Numbered from the stretch's first letter, positions 27,556-36,005 are shown. The stretch: 64,000 nucleotides of DNA from Flavobacterium limnophilum (GCF_027111315.2 NZ_CP114289.2:2728001-2792000); one strand, 5' to 3'. Notes: generated by a model not told the origin, from the letters alone. Program-made: numbers and translations.

Positions 27556-28869
27556 TTAAACGTAAAAATCGCTGTCTAAATCAAATGCTTCAAGATATTC
27601 GGCAACACGTTTTACAAAACTTCCTCCCAATGCGCCATCCACAACTCGATGGTCGTAACTGTGCGAAAGGAACATTTTTTGGCGAATGCCAATAAAATCG
27701 CCTTCTGGCGTTTCGATAACGGCCGGCACTTTTCTTATCGCTCCAAGAGCCAAAATCCCCACTTGTGGTTGGTTGATGATTGGAGTTCCAAAAACACTGC
27801 CAAAAGTTCCCACATTCGTCACGGTATAAGTTCCGCCTTGGGTGTCGTCTGGCTTTAATTTTCCGGCTTTGGCACGGCTTCCAAGGTCGTTCACGGCTTT
27901 AGCCATTCCTACCAAGTTCAATTGATCCGCATTTTTTATTACAGGAACAATCAAGTTTCCATTTGGCAATGAAGCAGCCATTCCCAGATTTATATTTTTC
28001 TTTTTGATGATAAAATCACCATCTACGGCGATGTTCATCATTGGATAATCTTTCAAGGCTTTGGCTACAGCCTCCATAAAAATGGGCGTATAAGTCAACT
28101 TCTCGCCTTCTCTTTTTTCGAAAGTAAATTTTACTTTTTCCCTCCATTTTACAATATTGGTCACATCCACTTCGATAAACGATTGCACATGTGCCGAAGT
28201 TTGCACCGAAGCCACCATATATCCAGCAATCAACTTGCGCATTCGATCCATTTCGATGATTTCGTCACCTCCGTTTACAGAAACTGGCGCAGTCTGTGGT
28301 TTATTGATTATAGCTTGTGGTTGAGCAACTGTTTTTGGCACCTCAACTACATTAGGCGCAACAACACCTCTGGTTTTTATATAATTTAAAATATCCTCTT
28401 TGGTAACTCTTCCGTCTTTTCCTGAACCCGCAATATTTTCCAATTCAGCAAGAGAAATACCTTCTTCCTTGGCAATATTCTTGACCAATGGCGAGAAGAA
28501 TTTATCGGAATCAGAGAAATTTGTTGGCACAGAAACAGTTTCTTTGGCCGCTTCAATACTTTTTTCTATGGCTGCCACTTCAACCGGAGCAACAACTTCT
28601 TGTTTTGCACTTCCTGAATCTGAATCAGCTTCAGTTTCGATAATGGCAATCGTCTGGCCTACTTGAACCACATCGTCTTTAGCAAACAATTGTTGCACCA
28701 ACACACCCGAAACCTCGCTTGGCACTTCGCTATCGACTTTGTCAGTTGCAATTTCGAGTACGACTTCGTCGACTTCAATTTTGTCGCCCACTTGTTTCAA
28801 CCAATTGGTAATGGTTGCTTCCGCCACGCTTTCTCCCATTTTGGGAAGTTTCAATTCAAATCTTGCCAT
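27556..28869 (-). CDS. 2-oxoacid dehydrogenase complex E2 (dihydrolipoamide acyltransferase)
   Basis: A 437-residue acyltransferase. Lipoyl domain at 1-78 with the lipoylated lysine at 44 (ATDKVDSE), an acidic/alanine linker, E3/E1-binding domain about 130-168 (SPLVKNIAKEEGI... GKDGRVTKEDIL) and catalytic domain from about 210 with HSYDHRVVDGA near the end (catalytic His). By sequence it fits the branched-chain/2-oxoacid type rather than the AceF form. E1 and E3 are not in the window. It is a stand-alone transcription unit with its own terminator. Confidence 0.92.
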   Translation of the reverse strand: MARFELKLPKMGESVAEATITNWLKQVGDKIEVDEVVLEIATDKVDSEVPSEVSGVLVQQLFAKDDVVQVGQTIAIIETEADSDSGSAKQEVVAPVEVAAIEKSIEAAKETVSVPTNFSDSDKFFSPLVKNIAKEEGISLAELENIAGSGKDGRVTKEDILNYIKTRGVVAPNVVEVPKTVAQPQAIINKPQTAPVSVNGGDEIIEMDRMRKLIAGYMVASVQTSAHVQSFIEVDVTNIVKWREKVKFTFEKREGEKLTYTPIFMEAVAKALKDYPMMNIAVDGDFIIKKKNINLGMAASLPNGNLIVPVIKNADQLNLVGMAKAVNDLGSRAKAGKLKPDDTQGGTYTVTNVGTFGSVFGTPIINQPQVGILALGAIRKVPAVIETPEGDFIGIRQKMFLSHSYDHRVVDGALGGSFVKRVAEYLEAFDLDSDFYV

Positions 28870-28987
28870 ATTATTACCTATGAAGGTGATTTTGATTTTG
28901 TGTCAGCAAAATTAATAAAATAAACACGAATTTTACGAATTTAACCAACTTTAGTTTCAATCTAAATTTAATGAATTTGTAAAATTT

Positions 28988-30142
28988 TTAATTCAAAAAA
29001 TTTGAAATCTTGACAATTTCGCCTCTATCAAAACTACTGTTGCTGCCAATCAAAAAATTAGACGATTCAGGAAGAATTTTAAAAGTAAAGCTCTTGTTTT
29101 TATTGGCTTCAAAATCATTAATTATCGCTTTAAAATCGAGATGATTCTGGTCGAAAATAATTTCTGTCCTAGTACTTTTAGAAAATGATTCCTGTTTTTT
29201 TTGAAGTTCAACTGCTTGATTGAATTGTTTTTCTAATTTCTCTTTCAGAATTTGATTGCCTGAAACCAGGATATAGTTTTCTGGAGAAAACTTTGGTTTT
29301 GGTTTTCCTTGAAACATTTTCACGAAAGAAAAAAACACGATTCCCATTTCCATAAAAACAGAAAACAAAAACGATACTCGAAAATGTTTTTTGTAAAAAA
29401 AGTTCATCGCTTCGCGGAATCGCTTCATGTACGTTCCATCTTTCACGGTGCTTTCTCCTTTATAATGTATCACGGAAGTTTCGTGAAAATAATAATTGGA
29501 TTTCCCTTTTTTCAACGCCATATACGACAAATCAATATCGTCCGAATACATGAAACAATTTTCGTCGAAACCCCCAATTTCATTATAAAATTCTCGCTTC
29601 ATCAGCATAAAAGCGCCAACGAGAATCTCTACTTTTCCAGTTTCGTTTTCCGATAAATGTTGGGCATAATACTTTCCGAATGTCTTTGGAAAAATTTTAT
29701 ACAAACCGACAATTTTGGTAAAAGCCACAAACGGAGTTGGAGTTCCACGCTTGCATTCCGGAAGGAAATTTCCAGTTCCGTCGATGAGTTTCACGCCAAC
29801 GATTCCCAAGTCTTTTTGTTTTTTGGCGAAAGCCAATACTTTCGCAAAAGTATCTTCGGCAACAACCGTATCGGGATTGAGGATGCAAATATATTCGCCT
29901 TTGGCCTGACTTACGCCAATGTTGTTTCCTTTCGGAAAACCTGAATTTTCTTTGTTTTCGATGAGTTTCACGTTCGGAAAACGTTTTTTCATCATTGCAC
30001 AACTATCGTCAAGAGAATTGTTGTCGATGACAATAATCTCGGCATCGATATTTTGTATCGCATTCTGGACACTTAGAACACAAAGTTCCAAGAAATAGCG
30101 CACGTTGTAATTAAGGATGATGATGGATAGTTGCATTTTCAA
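28988..30142 (-). CDS. Family 2 glycosyltransferase
   Basis: A 384-residue inverting glycosyltransferase with a GT-A fold. MQLSIIILNYNVRYFLELC starts the nucleotide-sugar domain, IVIDNNSLDDS and LNPDTVV (metal-binding DxD-like position) follow, then the GGFDENCFMYSDDIDLSY acceptor motif near 190-208. A hydrophobic segment (VSFLFSVFMEMGIVFFSFVKMF) suggests membrane association. It resembles rhamnosyl/GT2 enzymes of surface polysaccharide assembly. It starts 3 bp after the toxin gene on the same strand, so it may be read through from it. Confidence 0.9.
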   Translation of the reverse strand: MKMQLSIIILNYNVRYFLELCVLSVQNAIQNIDAEIIVIDNNSLDDSCAMMKKRFPNVKLIENKENSGFPKGNNIGVSQAKGEYICILNPDTVVAEDTFAKVLAFAKKQKDLGIVGVKLIDGTGNFLPECKRGTPTPFVAFTKIVGLYKIFPKTFGKYYAQHLSENETGKVEILVGAFMLMKREFYNEIGGFDENCFMYSDDIDLSYMALKKGKSNYYFHETSVIHYKGESTVKDGTYMKRFREAMNFFYKKHFRVSFLFSVFMEMGIVFFSFVKMFQGKPKPKFSPENYILVSGNQILKEKLEKQFNQAVELQKKQESFSKSTRTEIIFDQNHLDFKAIINDFEANKNKSFTFKILPESSNFLIGSNSSFDRGEIVKISNFLN

Positions 30143-30145
30143 GAA

Positions 30146-30454
30146 TTAATAAAGCAACTTGGTTAAGTCGTCTGGATTTTGCTTGTTATTCCAAAATAAA
30201 ATCAAGTCGATTTGAGATTTATCTTCAATGATTTTATAATACAAAGTAGTCTGTTTTGAAATTACCAATGAATAAAAATTATTTTTGGAGTTGTAAATTC
30301 CTATTTCAGGAGTTTTGAATAATGTTGCCAGAAAATCATAAACTAAATCTTCAAATTTCTGAACTTCAACTTCATTCCATTTTGACAAAATAAAATCTAT
30401 TTCGTTGAAATAACTAAGCGTTGCAACTTCTTTCCATTCAATTTTATAAATCAT
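30146..30454 (-). CDS. RelE/ParE-family toxin
   Basis: A 102-residue protein beginning MIYKIEWKEVATLSYFNEIDFI, the ParE/RelE-like alpha-helical start, with C-terminal beta strands (NNFYSLVISKQTTLYYKI... IDLILFWNNKQNPDDL) common to this superfamily. Targets (mRNA on the ribosome or gyrase) cannot be told apart. It overlaps the upstream antitoxin gene by 4 bp, the usual arrangement of a type II pair. Confidence 0.85.
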   Translation of the reverse strand: MIYKIEWKEVATLSYFNEIDFILSKWNEVEVQKFEDLVYDFLATLFKTPEIGIYNSKNNFYSLVISKQTTLYYKIIEDKSQIDLILFWNNKQNPDDLTKLLY

Positions 30455-30684
30455 TTCAAAAAAGGATATCTTAGCTTGGTTCTCCTTTTCATTTCTTCGT
30501 TAGATATTCCCAAACCCATTTTGCTTTGCTCCAAACCTATGGCCAACAATTTCCGCAACAAGATTTCTTGTTCATCTGTATTGCTTGGATCTAGCTTTTC
30601 TGCAAAAGTTGTTTTATAATCCGTTGCATGTTCCTGAACAGCATCCTGTTTTTTATCAATCGAACGTTTCTTTGGATTTTCCAT
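30451..30684 (-). CDS. Antitoxin of the RelE/ParE pair
   Basis: A 77-residue protein, MENPKKRSIDKKQDAVQEHATDY..., with no recognised DNA-binding fold visible, and a C-terminal part (EEMKRRTKLRYPFLK) likely to bind the toxin. The assignment rests on size, order (antitoxin first) and the 4-bp ATGA overlap with the toxin gene. Confidence 0.75.
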   Translation of the reverse strand: MENPKKRSIDKKQDAVQEHATDYKTTFAEKLDPSNTDEQEILLRKLLAIGLEQSKMGLGISNEEMKRRTKLRYPFLK

Positions 30685-30728
30685 CGTGAGAGAATTTAAA
30701 ACTCAAATGTACGCAATAATTCCAAAAC

Positions 30729-30762
30729 AAAAAAAAGCTGCTTCGATTTGAAACAGCTTTCT
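30729..30762 (-). terminator. Terminator after the OmpA lipoprotein gene
   Basis: Minus strand AAAGCTG / CAGCTTT stem with a 13-nt loop, followed by TTTTTG. Confidence 0.8.
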
Positions 30763-30783
30763 AAGTATTTAAAAATAAAGTTT

Positions 30784-31476
30784 TTATTGACCCGCTTCTT
30801 TTTTGGCATCTTCTACCATTTTTTCATTGGCCAAAATCGCAAATTCAACACGGCGGTTTTGAGTTCTTCCTTCGGCAGTGTCGTTGGTTGCAATTGGATC
30901 GGCAATTCCCAACCCGGTTGTTTTAAAACGAGAACTAACCAATCCGTTTGACGTCAAATAATTCTTCACCGATTCTGCTCTTTTTTGAGAAAGAGTTAGA
31001 TTGAATTCTGGACTTCCCGTACTGTCAGTGTAACCATAAATCTCGATATTGGTATCGGCATATTCCTTAAATACTGGAACCAATTTATCTAAATTGGCTT
31101 TCGCATTTGCAGTCAAGGTTGCTTTCCCAGTGTCAAAACGCACCGCATTTTCGTTTAAAACCAAACGAATTCCTTCACCTACTCTCTCTACGTCGGCTCC
31201 AGGTAATGCTTGATCGATTTGTCTGGCTTGTTTGTCCATTTTATTTCCAATCAATGCTCCTGTTCCTCCACCAACTGCAGCTCCAATAAGAGCGCCTCCA
31301 GCTGTTCCAATTTTTGAATTATTTCCTATTATTGCACCAATCAAAGCTCCAGTTGTAGCACCAATCCCTGCTCCTTTTTGAGTATTGTTTGCGTTTTGCA
31401 TTGAGCTGCAACTTGCAAAAAGTGTTGCCAATACAAACAAGCTGCTTATTCCTAAAATTGATATTTTTTTCATCAT
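30784..31476 (-). CDS. OmpA-family lipoprotein with glycine zipper
   Basis: A 230-residue outer-membrane lipoprotein (lipobox ATLFASCSS). A glycine-zipper region lies at about 36-85 (GAGIGATTGALIGAIIG... GGGTGALIGNKMDKQ), then an OmpA C-terminal peptidoglycan-binding domain (IEIYGYTDSTGSPEFNLTLSQKRA, NRRVEFAI). It links the envelope layers. The lipocalin gene precedes it by 7 bp, so both are probably one operon. Confidence 0.93.
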   Translation of the reverse strand: MMKKISILGISSLFVLATLFASCSSMQNANNTQKGAGIGATTGALIGAIIGNNSKIGTAGGALIGAAVGGGTGALIGNKMDKQARQIDQALPGADVERVGEGIRLVLNENAVRFDTGKATLTANAKANLDKLVPVFKEYADTNIEIYGYTDSTGSPEFNLTLSQKRAESVKNYLTSNGLVSSRFKTTGLGIADPIATNDTAEGRTQNRRVEFAILANEKMVEDAKKEAGQ

Positions 31477-31483
31477 TATTTAT

Positions 31484-31996
31484 TTATTGGTTTATTTTTT
31501 CAAATTGATAGGTAATATTCTTTTTTTGTCCCCCAACATCTATCTTGTCAATTAACTGAAAAGATGTTTCGGTTTGATTAGCTACTGTTAACAAATAACC
31601 TTGGGTAACAGTTTTAGATTTTACGCCGGCTTCCACAATTTTAAGCACAAAAACGCCTTCTTTGTTGATGCTCCAAACAATTGGCGAGCTGAAGGCTGGA
31701 CAACCTGCCTTTGTCAAACTCATGTTTCCCTTGTTGTTGTTCGAAATGAAATGCCAAGTGCTTCCAACGAAACATTTAGAATCGGCAATTTGAAATGAAT
31801 TTACCGCAATATAATCTGACCCAGGATAAGAAACGCTTGTTATTTGCCAATCTCCCTTGATGGCCACTTGGGAACTTTTGTCCAATTTCGTGCCGGCAAC
31901 GGGTTCGCTTTTTACAGGTTCACTTGTTGTACTGGATGCACTTTTGCAGGCAAAAAGCAAAACGCCAACTATCATCAATGCAATAATTTTCTTCAT
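31484..31996 (-). CDS. Lipocalin-like lipoprotein
   Basis: A 170-residue lipoprotein (MKKIIALMIVGVLLFACKS) with a lipocalin-type beforehand motif GDWQITSV and a beta-rich body ending ITYQFEKINQ. A longer reading from 32101 would cross the promoter element at 32028-32035, so the methionine at 31996 is chosen. Its ligand is unknown. It is followed by the OmpA gene 7 bp later. Confidence 0.85.
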   Translation of the reverse strand: MKKIIALMIVGVLLFACKSASSTTSEPVKSEPVAGTKLDKSSQVAIKGDWQITSVSYPGSDYIAVNSFQIADSKCFVGSTWHFISNNNKGNMSLTKAGCPAFSSPIVWSINKEGVFVLKIVEAGVKSKTVTQGYLLTVANQTETSFQLIDKIDVGGQKKNITYQFEKINQ

Positions 31997-32027
31997 TTTT
32001 ATAGGCTTTTTAAGATTAAACTTAAAA

Positions 32028-32035
32028 CAAAGGTA
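32028..32035 (-). promoter_or_regulatory. -7 element before the lipocalin-OmpA operon
   Basis: Minus strand TACCTTTG, a full match to TAnnTTTG, 32 bp before the start; the -33 TTG is not at a usual distance. Confidence 0.55.
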
Positions 32036-32176
32036 CAATGAAGCTTCCAAAAATTGTTTCAAAATAAAAATTTTTTGTATCAAAATTAACAGTTCCGACA
32101 TTTTGTCACTTTGACCTTAATTGGTATCTTATTTGAGTAAACAGTAAACAATTATAAAACTATAAAAACTTAAAAT

Positions 32177-34075
32177 ATGGCAACTGGACAAATTAACGTT
32201 TCGGTAGAGAACATCTTCCCTTTGATCAAGAAATTCTTGTACAGCGATCACGAAATATTTTTGCGTGAATTGATTTCCAATGGAACAGATGCTACTCTAA
32301 AATTAAAACATTTAACAAGCATTGGCGAAGCCAAAGTGGAATATGGCAACCCAATTCTGGAAGTAAAAATCGACAAAGAAGGCAAAAAACTGCACATTAT
32401 CGACCAAGGTTTGGGGATGACTGCCGACGAAGTGGAGAAATACATCAACCAAATCGCTTTTTCAGGGGCCGAAGAATTCTTGGAAAAATACAAGGATTCC
32501 GCCAAAGATTCAGGAATTATCGGTCATTTTGGTCTTGGATTTTATTCTGCTTTTATGGTGGCTTCCAAAGTGGAAATTATTACAAAATCATATAAAGACG
32601 AACCGGCTGCACACTGGATTTGCGACGGAAGTCCAGAATTTACTTTGGAACCAGCCGACAAAACCACTCGTGGAACCGAAATTATTTTACACATTGCCGA
32701 AGATTCATTGGAATTTCTGGAAGAATACAAAATCAAGGAATTGTTGAATCGTTACAACAAGTTTATGCCTGTTCCAATTAAATTTGGAACCAGAAAAGAA
32801 AAAATAGAACAAAAGAAAGGCGAATTTGTAGAATCAGAAAACAAAGACGAAATTTTCACCGAAGTGGAAGTTGATAACATCATCAATAACCCAAATCCGG
32901 CTTGGACCAAACAACCAACGGAATTAACGGATGCAGATTACAAAGATTTCTACCGTGAAGTCTATCCAATGCAATTTGAAGAACCGTTGTTTCACATCCA
33001 TTTGAACGTGGATTATCCATTCAACTTGACTGGTATTCTGTATTTCCCAAAATTGGGTTCCGATTTGCAAATCCAGAAAGACAAAATCCAATTGTACCAA
33101 AACCAAGTTTACGTTACCGACAACGTGGAAGGAATCGTGCCTGAATTCTTGACAATGCTGAAAGGTGTTATCGATTCTCCGGACATTCCATTGAACGTTT
33201 CTCGTTCTGGCTTACAAGCTGATGGTGCAGTGAAGAAAATCTCGAACTACATCACTCGCAAAGTAGCCGATAAATTGAAATCTTTGTTCACGGAAAACCG
33301 CGAAGATTTTGAACAAAAATGGAACGATATCAAAATTGTTTTGGAATACGGAATGCTTTCGGAAGATAAATTCTACGAAAAAGCCGGTGCATTCGTTTTG
33401 TATCCAACAGTTGATAACAAATACTTCACTTTGGAAGAATTGAAAGAAAACTTGAAGGAAAACCAAACCGACAAAGACGGAAAATTGGTGGTTCTTTACG
33501 CTGGAAACAAAGAAGCACAACACTCTTACATCGAAATTGCCAAAGAAAAAGGATACGAGGTATTGCTTTTGGATTCGCCAATTATCTCGCATTTGATCCA
33601 AAAAATTGAAGGCGACAACAAAGATTTGACTTTCGTTCGTGTCGATTCAGACCACATCGATAATTTAATCAAGAAAGAGGAAACGACTATTTCTAAATTG
33701 TCCGACACCGAAAAAGAAAGTTTGAAAGCTTCATTGGAAACTTATATTCCAAAAGCTTACACGGTACAATTGGAAGCTTTGGACAGCAATGCCGCTCCGT
33801 TCATCATCACGCAACCCGAATTTATGCGTCGTATGAAAGAAATGAGCCAGTCTGGTGGTGGCGGAATGTTTGGAATGGGAAATATGCCGGAAATGTACAA
33901 TTTGGTGGTAAATACCAACTCCGATTTGGCTTCCAATATCTTGAACACCGAAGACAAAACAACCCAAGAAGGTTTGGTAAAACAAGCTTTGGACTTGGCC
34001 AAATTATCTCAAAACCTGTTGAAAGGCGAAGAACTTACGGCTTTCGTGAAGAGAAGTTTTGATTTGATTAAATAA
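32177..34075 (+). CDS. htpG: Molecular chaperone HtpG (Hsp90)
   Basis: The bacterial Hsp90 ATPase remodels client proteins with DnaK. The 632 residues show the GHKL ATP site: ELISNGTDATLKLK near 32, DQGLGMTADE near 76, GHFGLGFYSAFMVA near 115 and GTEIILH near 168, then middle-domain SRSGLQAD near 341 and a C-terminal dimerisation domain with a GGGGMFGMGNMPEM stretch. Length is normal for Bacteroidetes. Its last 18 codons (LKGEELTAFVKRSFDLIK) occur again 1.8 kb downstream at 35841. Confidence 0.98.
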   Translation: MATGQINVSVENIFPLIKKFLYSDHEIFLRELISNGTDATLKLKHLTSIGEAKVEYGNPILEVKIDKEGKKLHIIDQGLGMTADEVEKYINQIAFSGAEEFLEKYKDSAKDSGIIGHFGLGFYSAFMVASKVEIITKSYKDEPAAHWICDGSPEFTLEPADKTTRGTEIILHIAEDSLEFLEEYKIKELLNRYNKFMPVPIKFGTRKEKIEQKKGEFVESENKDEIFTEVEVDNIINNPNPAWTKQPTELTDADYKDFYREVYPMQFEEPLFHIHLNVDYPFNLTGILYFPKLGSDLQIQKDKIQLYQNQVYVTDNVEGIVPEFLTMLKGVIDSPDIPLNVSRSGLQADGAVKKISNYITRKVADKLKSLFTENREDFEQKWNDIKIVLEYGMLSEDKFYEKAGAFVLYPTVDNKYFTLEELKENLKENQTDKDGKLVVLYAGNKEAQHSYIEIAKEKGYEVLLLDSPIISHLIQKIEGDNKDLTFVRVDSDHIDNLIKKEETTISKLSDTEKESLKASLETYIPKAYTVQLEALDSNAAPFIITQPEFMRRMKEMSQSGGGGMFGMGNMPEMYNLVVNTNSDLASNILNTEDKTTQEGLVKQALDLAKLSQNLLKGEELTAFVKRSFDLIK

Positions 34076-34084
34076 GCAGAGAAC

Positions 34085-34105
34085 CCGTTTTATGCAATAA
34101 AACGG
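34085..34105 (+). terminator. Hairpin downstream of htpG
   Basis: CCGTTTTAT / ATAAAACGG stem with a short loop, the first of three hairpins in series after htpG; it lacks a T-run of its own. Confidence 0.5.
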
Positions 34106-34118
34106 AGTGAATCGCTTA

Positions 34119-34143
34119 TTCCGAACTTCGTTCGGAATTTTTT
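34119..34143 (+). terminator. Terminator downstream of htpG
   Basis: TTCCGAA / TTCGGAA stem with a CTTCG-type loop and six T. Confidence 0.8.
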
Positions 34144-34161
34144 CGAAAATAGAAAATTCAA

Positions 34162-34194
34162 AACCTGCAAGTGAAAATTTGCAGGTTTTTTTTT
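34162..34194 (+). terminator. Second terminator downstream of htpG
   Basis: AACCTGCAA / TTGCAGGTT stem with loop GTGAAAAT and nine T. Related hairpins occur at 35931 and 36559. Confidence 0.85.
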
Positions 34195-34461
34195 GTTTTG
34201 GAGCAGAATGAATGTTTTCTAAAAGACCATAATTACCTATCAAATAGATTTTTTCAAAATACAATTTCTTTTTAAGTTAAACACTCATTTGATGGTTTGT
34301 AAATAAATATTTATATATTTGACAATGAATACTACGCATAAATGCAACCAAAAACATTCGCATAACATAACAATTTAGAACAAAAAAACTGGCAATTTTA
34401 TGCGTATATAAAATAGTTAGCAGAAATTCAACAACAAAATCTCGAATTAAACGAGTTAAAA
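34195..34461. other. AT-rich gap before the DUF2971 gene
   Basis: It holds a promoter match (34289-34321) and otherwise AT-rich, feature-poor sequence with two ATGCGTAT / ATACGCAT-like words (near 34333 and 34401); nothing else is supported. Together with the three htpG hairpins the gene-free stretch is 386 bp. Confidence 0.5.
34289..34321 (+). promoter_or_regulatory. Promoter of the DUF2971 gene
   Basis: TTG at 34289-34291, 22 bp spacer, TATATTTG at 34314-34321. The ATG lies about 140 bp downstream, so a long leader would result. Confidence 0.6.
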
Positions 34462-35289
34462 ATGGATATTAGCAAAAAAACAATTACCGGAGATTTATCT
34501 ATCAACAAACCTGAAACTAACTCTCCATATTTATGGAAATACCTTGATTTACATAGATTCATTTATCTTCTAACGGAACAAAAATTATTCTTCACAAGAT
34601 TAGACAAATTAGAAGATCCATTTGAAGGTGTAGCTATTAAGATTCTTCGTGATGACGCTAAATACTCCAAATTCTTTTCTACTCCTGATTATTTTCCAAA
34701 ATCCTTTTCACCAGAGGAAAAAATTCAATTGGAAAATGAGAGAAAATCACACCAAAAAATTCGTGAGAAGGAAATTGCAAAATATCAAACCCAACAATAT
34801 GTAAATTGCTGGTTTGCTTGTGATAGAGAATCAATGGCTATGTGGAATCTTTATTCTAATAGAGATTCAGTGGCAATTAGAATTGAATTTGAGAAATCGA
34901 AAGACTTGCTTGAAGAATCATTTAAAAAAGTAATTTCAGAGAATGATAAAAAAATGTCAATTCTTGGGCAAGAAATAAAATATTTGAGACTAAATCCATT
35001 TGATGAAAATCTTCCGAAGCAAAATTTTAGATTTAGCGGATTGAAAAAAGATGTGTCATTCGAATATGAAAAAGAATATAGATTTTTAATTGCAACAACT
35101 CCTTTAAAAACTCAACCTCCTTTTTTTGCAGTTCCAATAGAAATTAAAAAATTGGAGATGTCAATCATTGCTCATCCTAATATGGAATCTTGGAAATTAA
35201 ATAATTTGCGAAAATTATTAAATATGACAAATTTGAAAATAGATATCGAAAAATCTTCAACATTATTGAGGTCAATGAACTTCAGCTAA
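34462..35289 (+). CDS. DUF2971 domain protein, accessory
   Basis: A 275-residue soluble protein. LWKYLDLHRFIYLLTEQKLFF followed by TRLDKLEDPFEG and later QYVNCWFACDRESMAMWNLYS are the marks of DUF2971, a family scattered among bacteria in variable genomic positions and without established biochemistry. The codon use is more AT-rich than in htpG. It sits within the insert between htpG and the duplicated htpG 3' end, which marks it as cargo acquired by recombination. Confidence 0.82.
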   Translation: MDISKKTITGDLSINKPETNSPYLWKYLDLHRFIYLLTEQKLFFTRLDKLEDPFEGVAIKILRDDAKYSKFFSTPDYFPKSFSPEEKIQLENERKSHQKIREKEIAKYQTQQYVNCWFACDRESMAMWNLYSNRDSVAIRIEFEKSKDLLEESFKKVISENDKKMSILGQEIKYLRLNPFDENLPKQNFRFSGLKKDVSFEYEKEYRFLIATTPLKTQPPFFAVPIEIKKLEMSIIAHPNMESWKLNNLRKLLNMTNLKIDIEKSSTLLRSMNFS

Positions 35290-35350
35290 CCGCCGTTTCA
35301 AGACATTGCCGGGTTTTCGGTAGCCGGAACTAGCGGTTTCCCCTGCTGGC

Positions 35351-35428
35351 GCGAGCGTCCCGCTCGTGCATATAATCAAAATAAAAAATAAAGAAATTAC
35401 AAGAAATGGGTACGAGCGGGACGCTCGC
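35351..35428. repeat. Inverted pair of GCGAGCGTCCCGCTCGT elements
   Basis: Perfect 17-bp inverted repeats at 35351-35367 and 35412-35428; each arm is itself a small hairpin (GAGCG-TCC-CGCTC). The spacer is AT-rich. The GC-rich wording contrasts with the surroundings. Confidence 0.85.
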
Positions 35429-35464
35429 ACTAGCTGTGAGACAACTATAAATAAAAACTAATAA

Positions 35465-35842
35465 ATGCACGTAATTTTAATTATTCTACCGCTATTATTT
35501 CAAATTATTTTTGGCAGAAAAGCTATTGGAGGAGATATTAAATTGAGCTTTGGAACCATTTGTTTAATTAGTTTTTTTGGCCAAATCCTGTTCACCATTT
35601 TAGCATTTAATCTAATTGTATATTATCTTGAAAAGAACAATAATGCTTGTGGAATGCCATTAGTTGGACTTGTAATGTTTTCTTTATTATTTACTTTAAT
35701 CTTATCGATAACAATATTTATTCAATACCGTATTAAAAAGTCATATGGAGATGATGATGAAATTGAAGACGAAGACGAAGATGAAAATGACAAAATTGAA
35801 GATGAACAAGATGATGAAGATGAAGAATACGAAATTAATTGA
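35465..35842 (+). CDS. Small membrane protein with acidic C-terminal tail
   Basis: A 125-residue protein with three hydrophobic segments (about 2-15, 30-55 and 70-90) and a C-terminus in which 22 of the last 30 residues are Asp or Glu. No family recognised. The acid tract is coded by GAT/GAA-rich runs that could expand or contract by slippage. Its stop lies inside the copy of the htpG 3' end that begins at 35841. It is the second cargo gene of the insert. Confidence 0.6.
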   Translation: MHVILIILPLLFQIIFGRKAIGGDIKLSFGTICLISFFGQILFTILAFNLIVYYLEKNNNACGMPLVGLVMFSLLFTLILSITIFIQYRIKKSYGDDDEIEDEDEDENDKIEDEQDDEDEEYEIN

Positions 35843-35895
35843 AAGGAGAAGAATTGACGGCTTTCGTGAAGAGAAGTTTTGATTTGATAAAATAA
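35841..35895 (+). pseudogene. Duplicated 3' end of htpG
   Basis: 55 bp aligning to the last 55 bp of htpG (34021-34075) with four differences, all synonymous: in frame the copy still encodes LKGEELTAFVKRSFDLIK-stop. No start or upstream part is present, so it is a non-functional remnant. Synonymous divergence shows that it is not a fresh duplication but a second allele brought in or left over by recombination. Confidence 0.9.
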
Positions 35896-35896
35896 T

Positions 35897-35924
35897 CCTC
35901 CCCTAACCCCTCCAAAGGAGGGGA
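35897..35924. repeat. CCCCTCCAAAGGAGGGG palindromic repeat, intergenic copy
   Basis: CCTCCCCTAA followed by the 17-bp palindrome, identical in core to the copies inside the radical SAM gene. It lies directly after the duplicated htpG stop codon. Confidence 0.9.
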
Positions 35925-35930
35925 ACCGAA

Positions 35931-35961
35931 ACCTACAAGTGAAAATTTGCAGGTTTTTTTT
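35931..35961 (+). terminator. Terminator after the htpG remnant
   Basis: ACCTACAA / TTTGCAGGT stem with loop GTGAAAA and eight T; one A-C mismatch relative to the copy at 34162. Confidence 0.75.
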
Positions 35962-36005
35962 GAGAAAAAATTCCTATATTTGAATTTCAATCTAAAACTC
36001 TCCAA

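Noticed and set aside
29697..30002. Frames overlapping the GT2 gene on both strands
   Set aside because: Shadows in alternative frames; the GT2 domain motifs are in the annotated frame.
34462..35842. A known named defence system in the htpG insert
   Set aside because: DUF2971 and the acidic membrane protein do not match any defence family I can name; only a possible link is stated.
7879..35924. CRISPR array from the recurrent short repeats
   Set aside because: The repeats are dispersed, palindromic and without regular unique spacers, and no cas gene is present.
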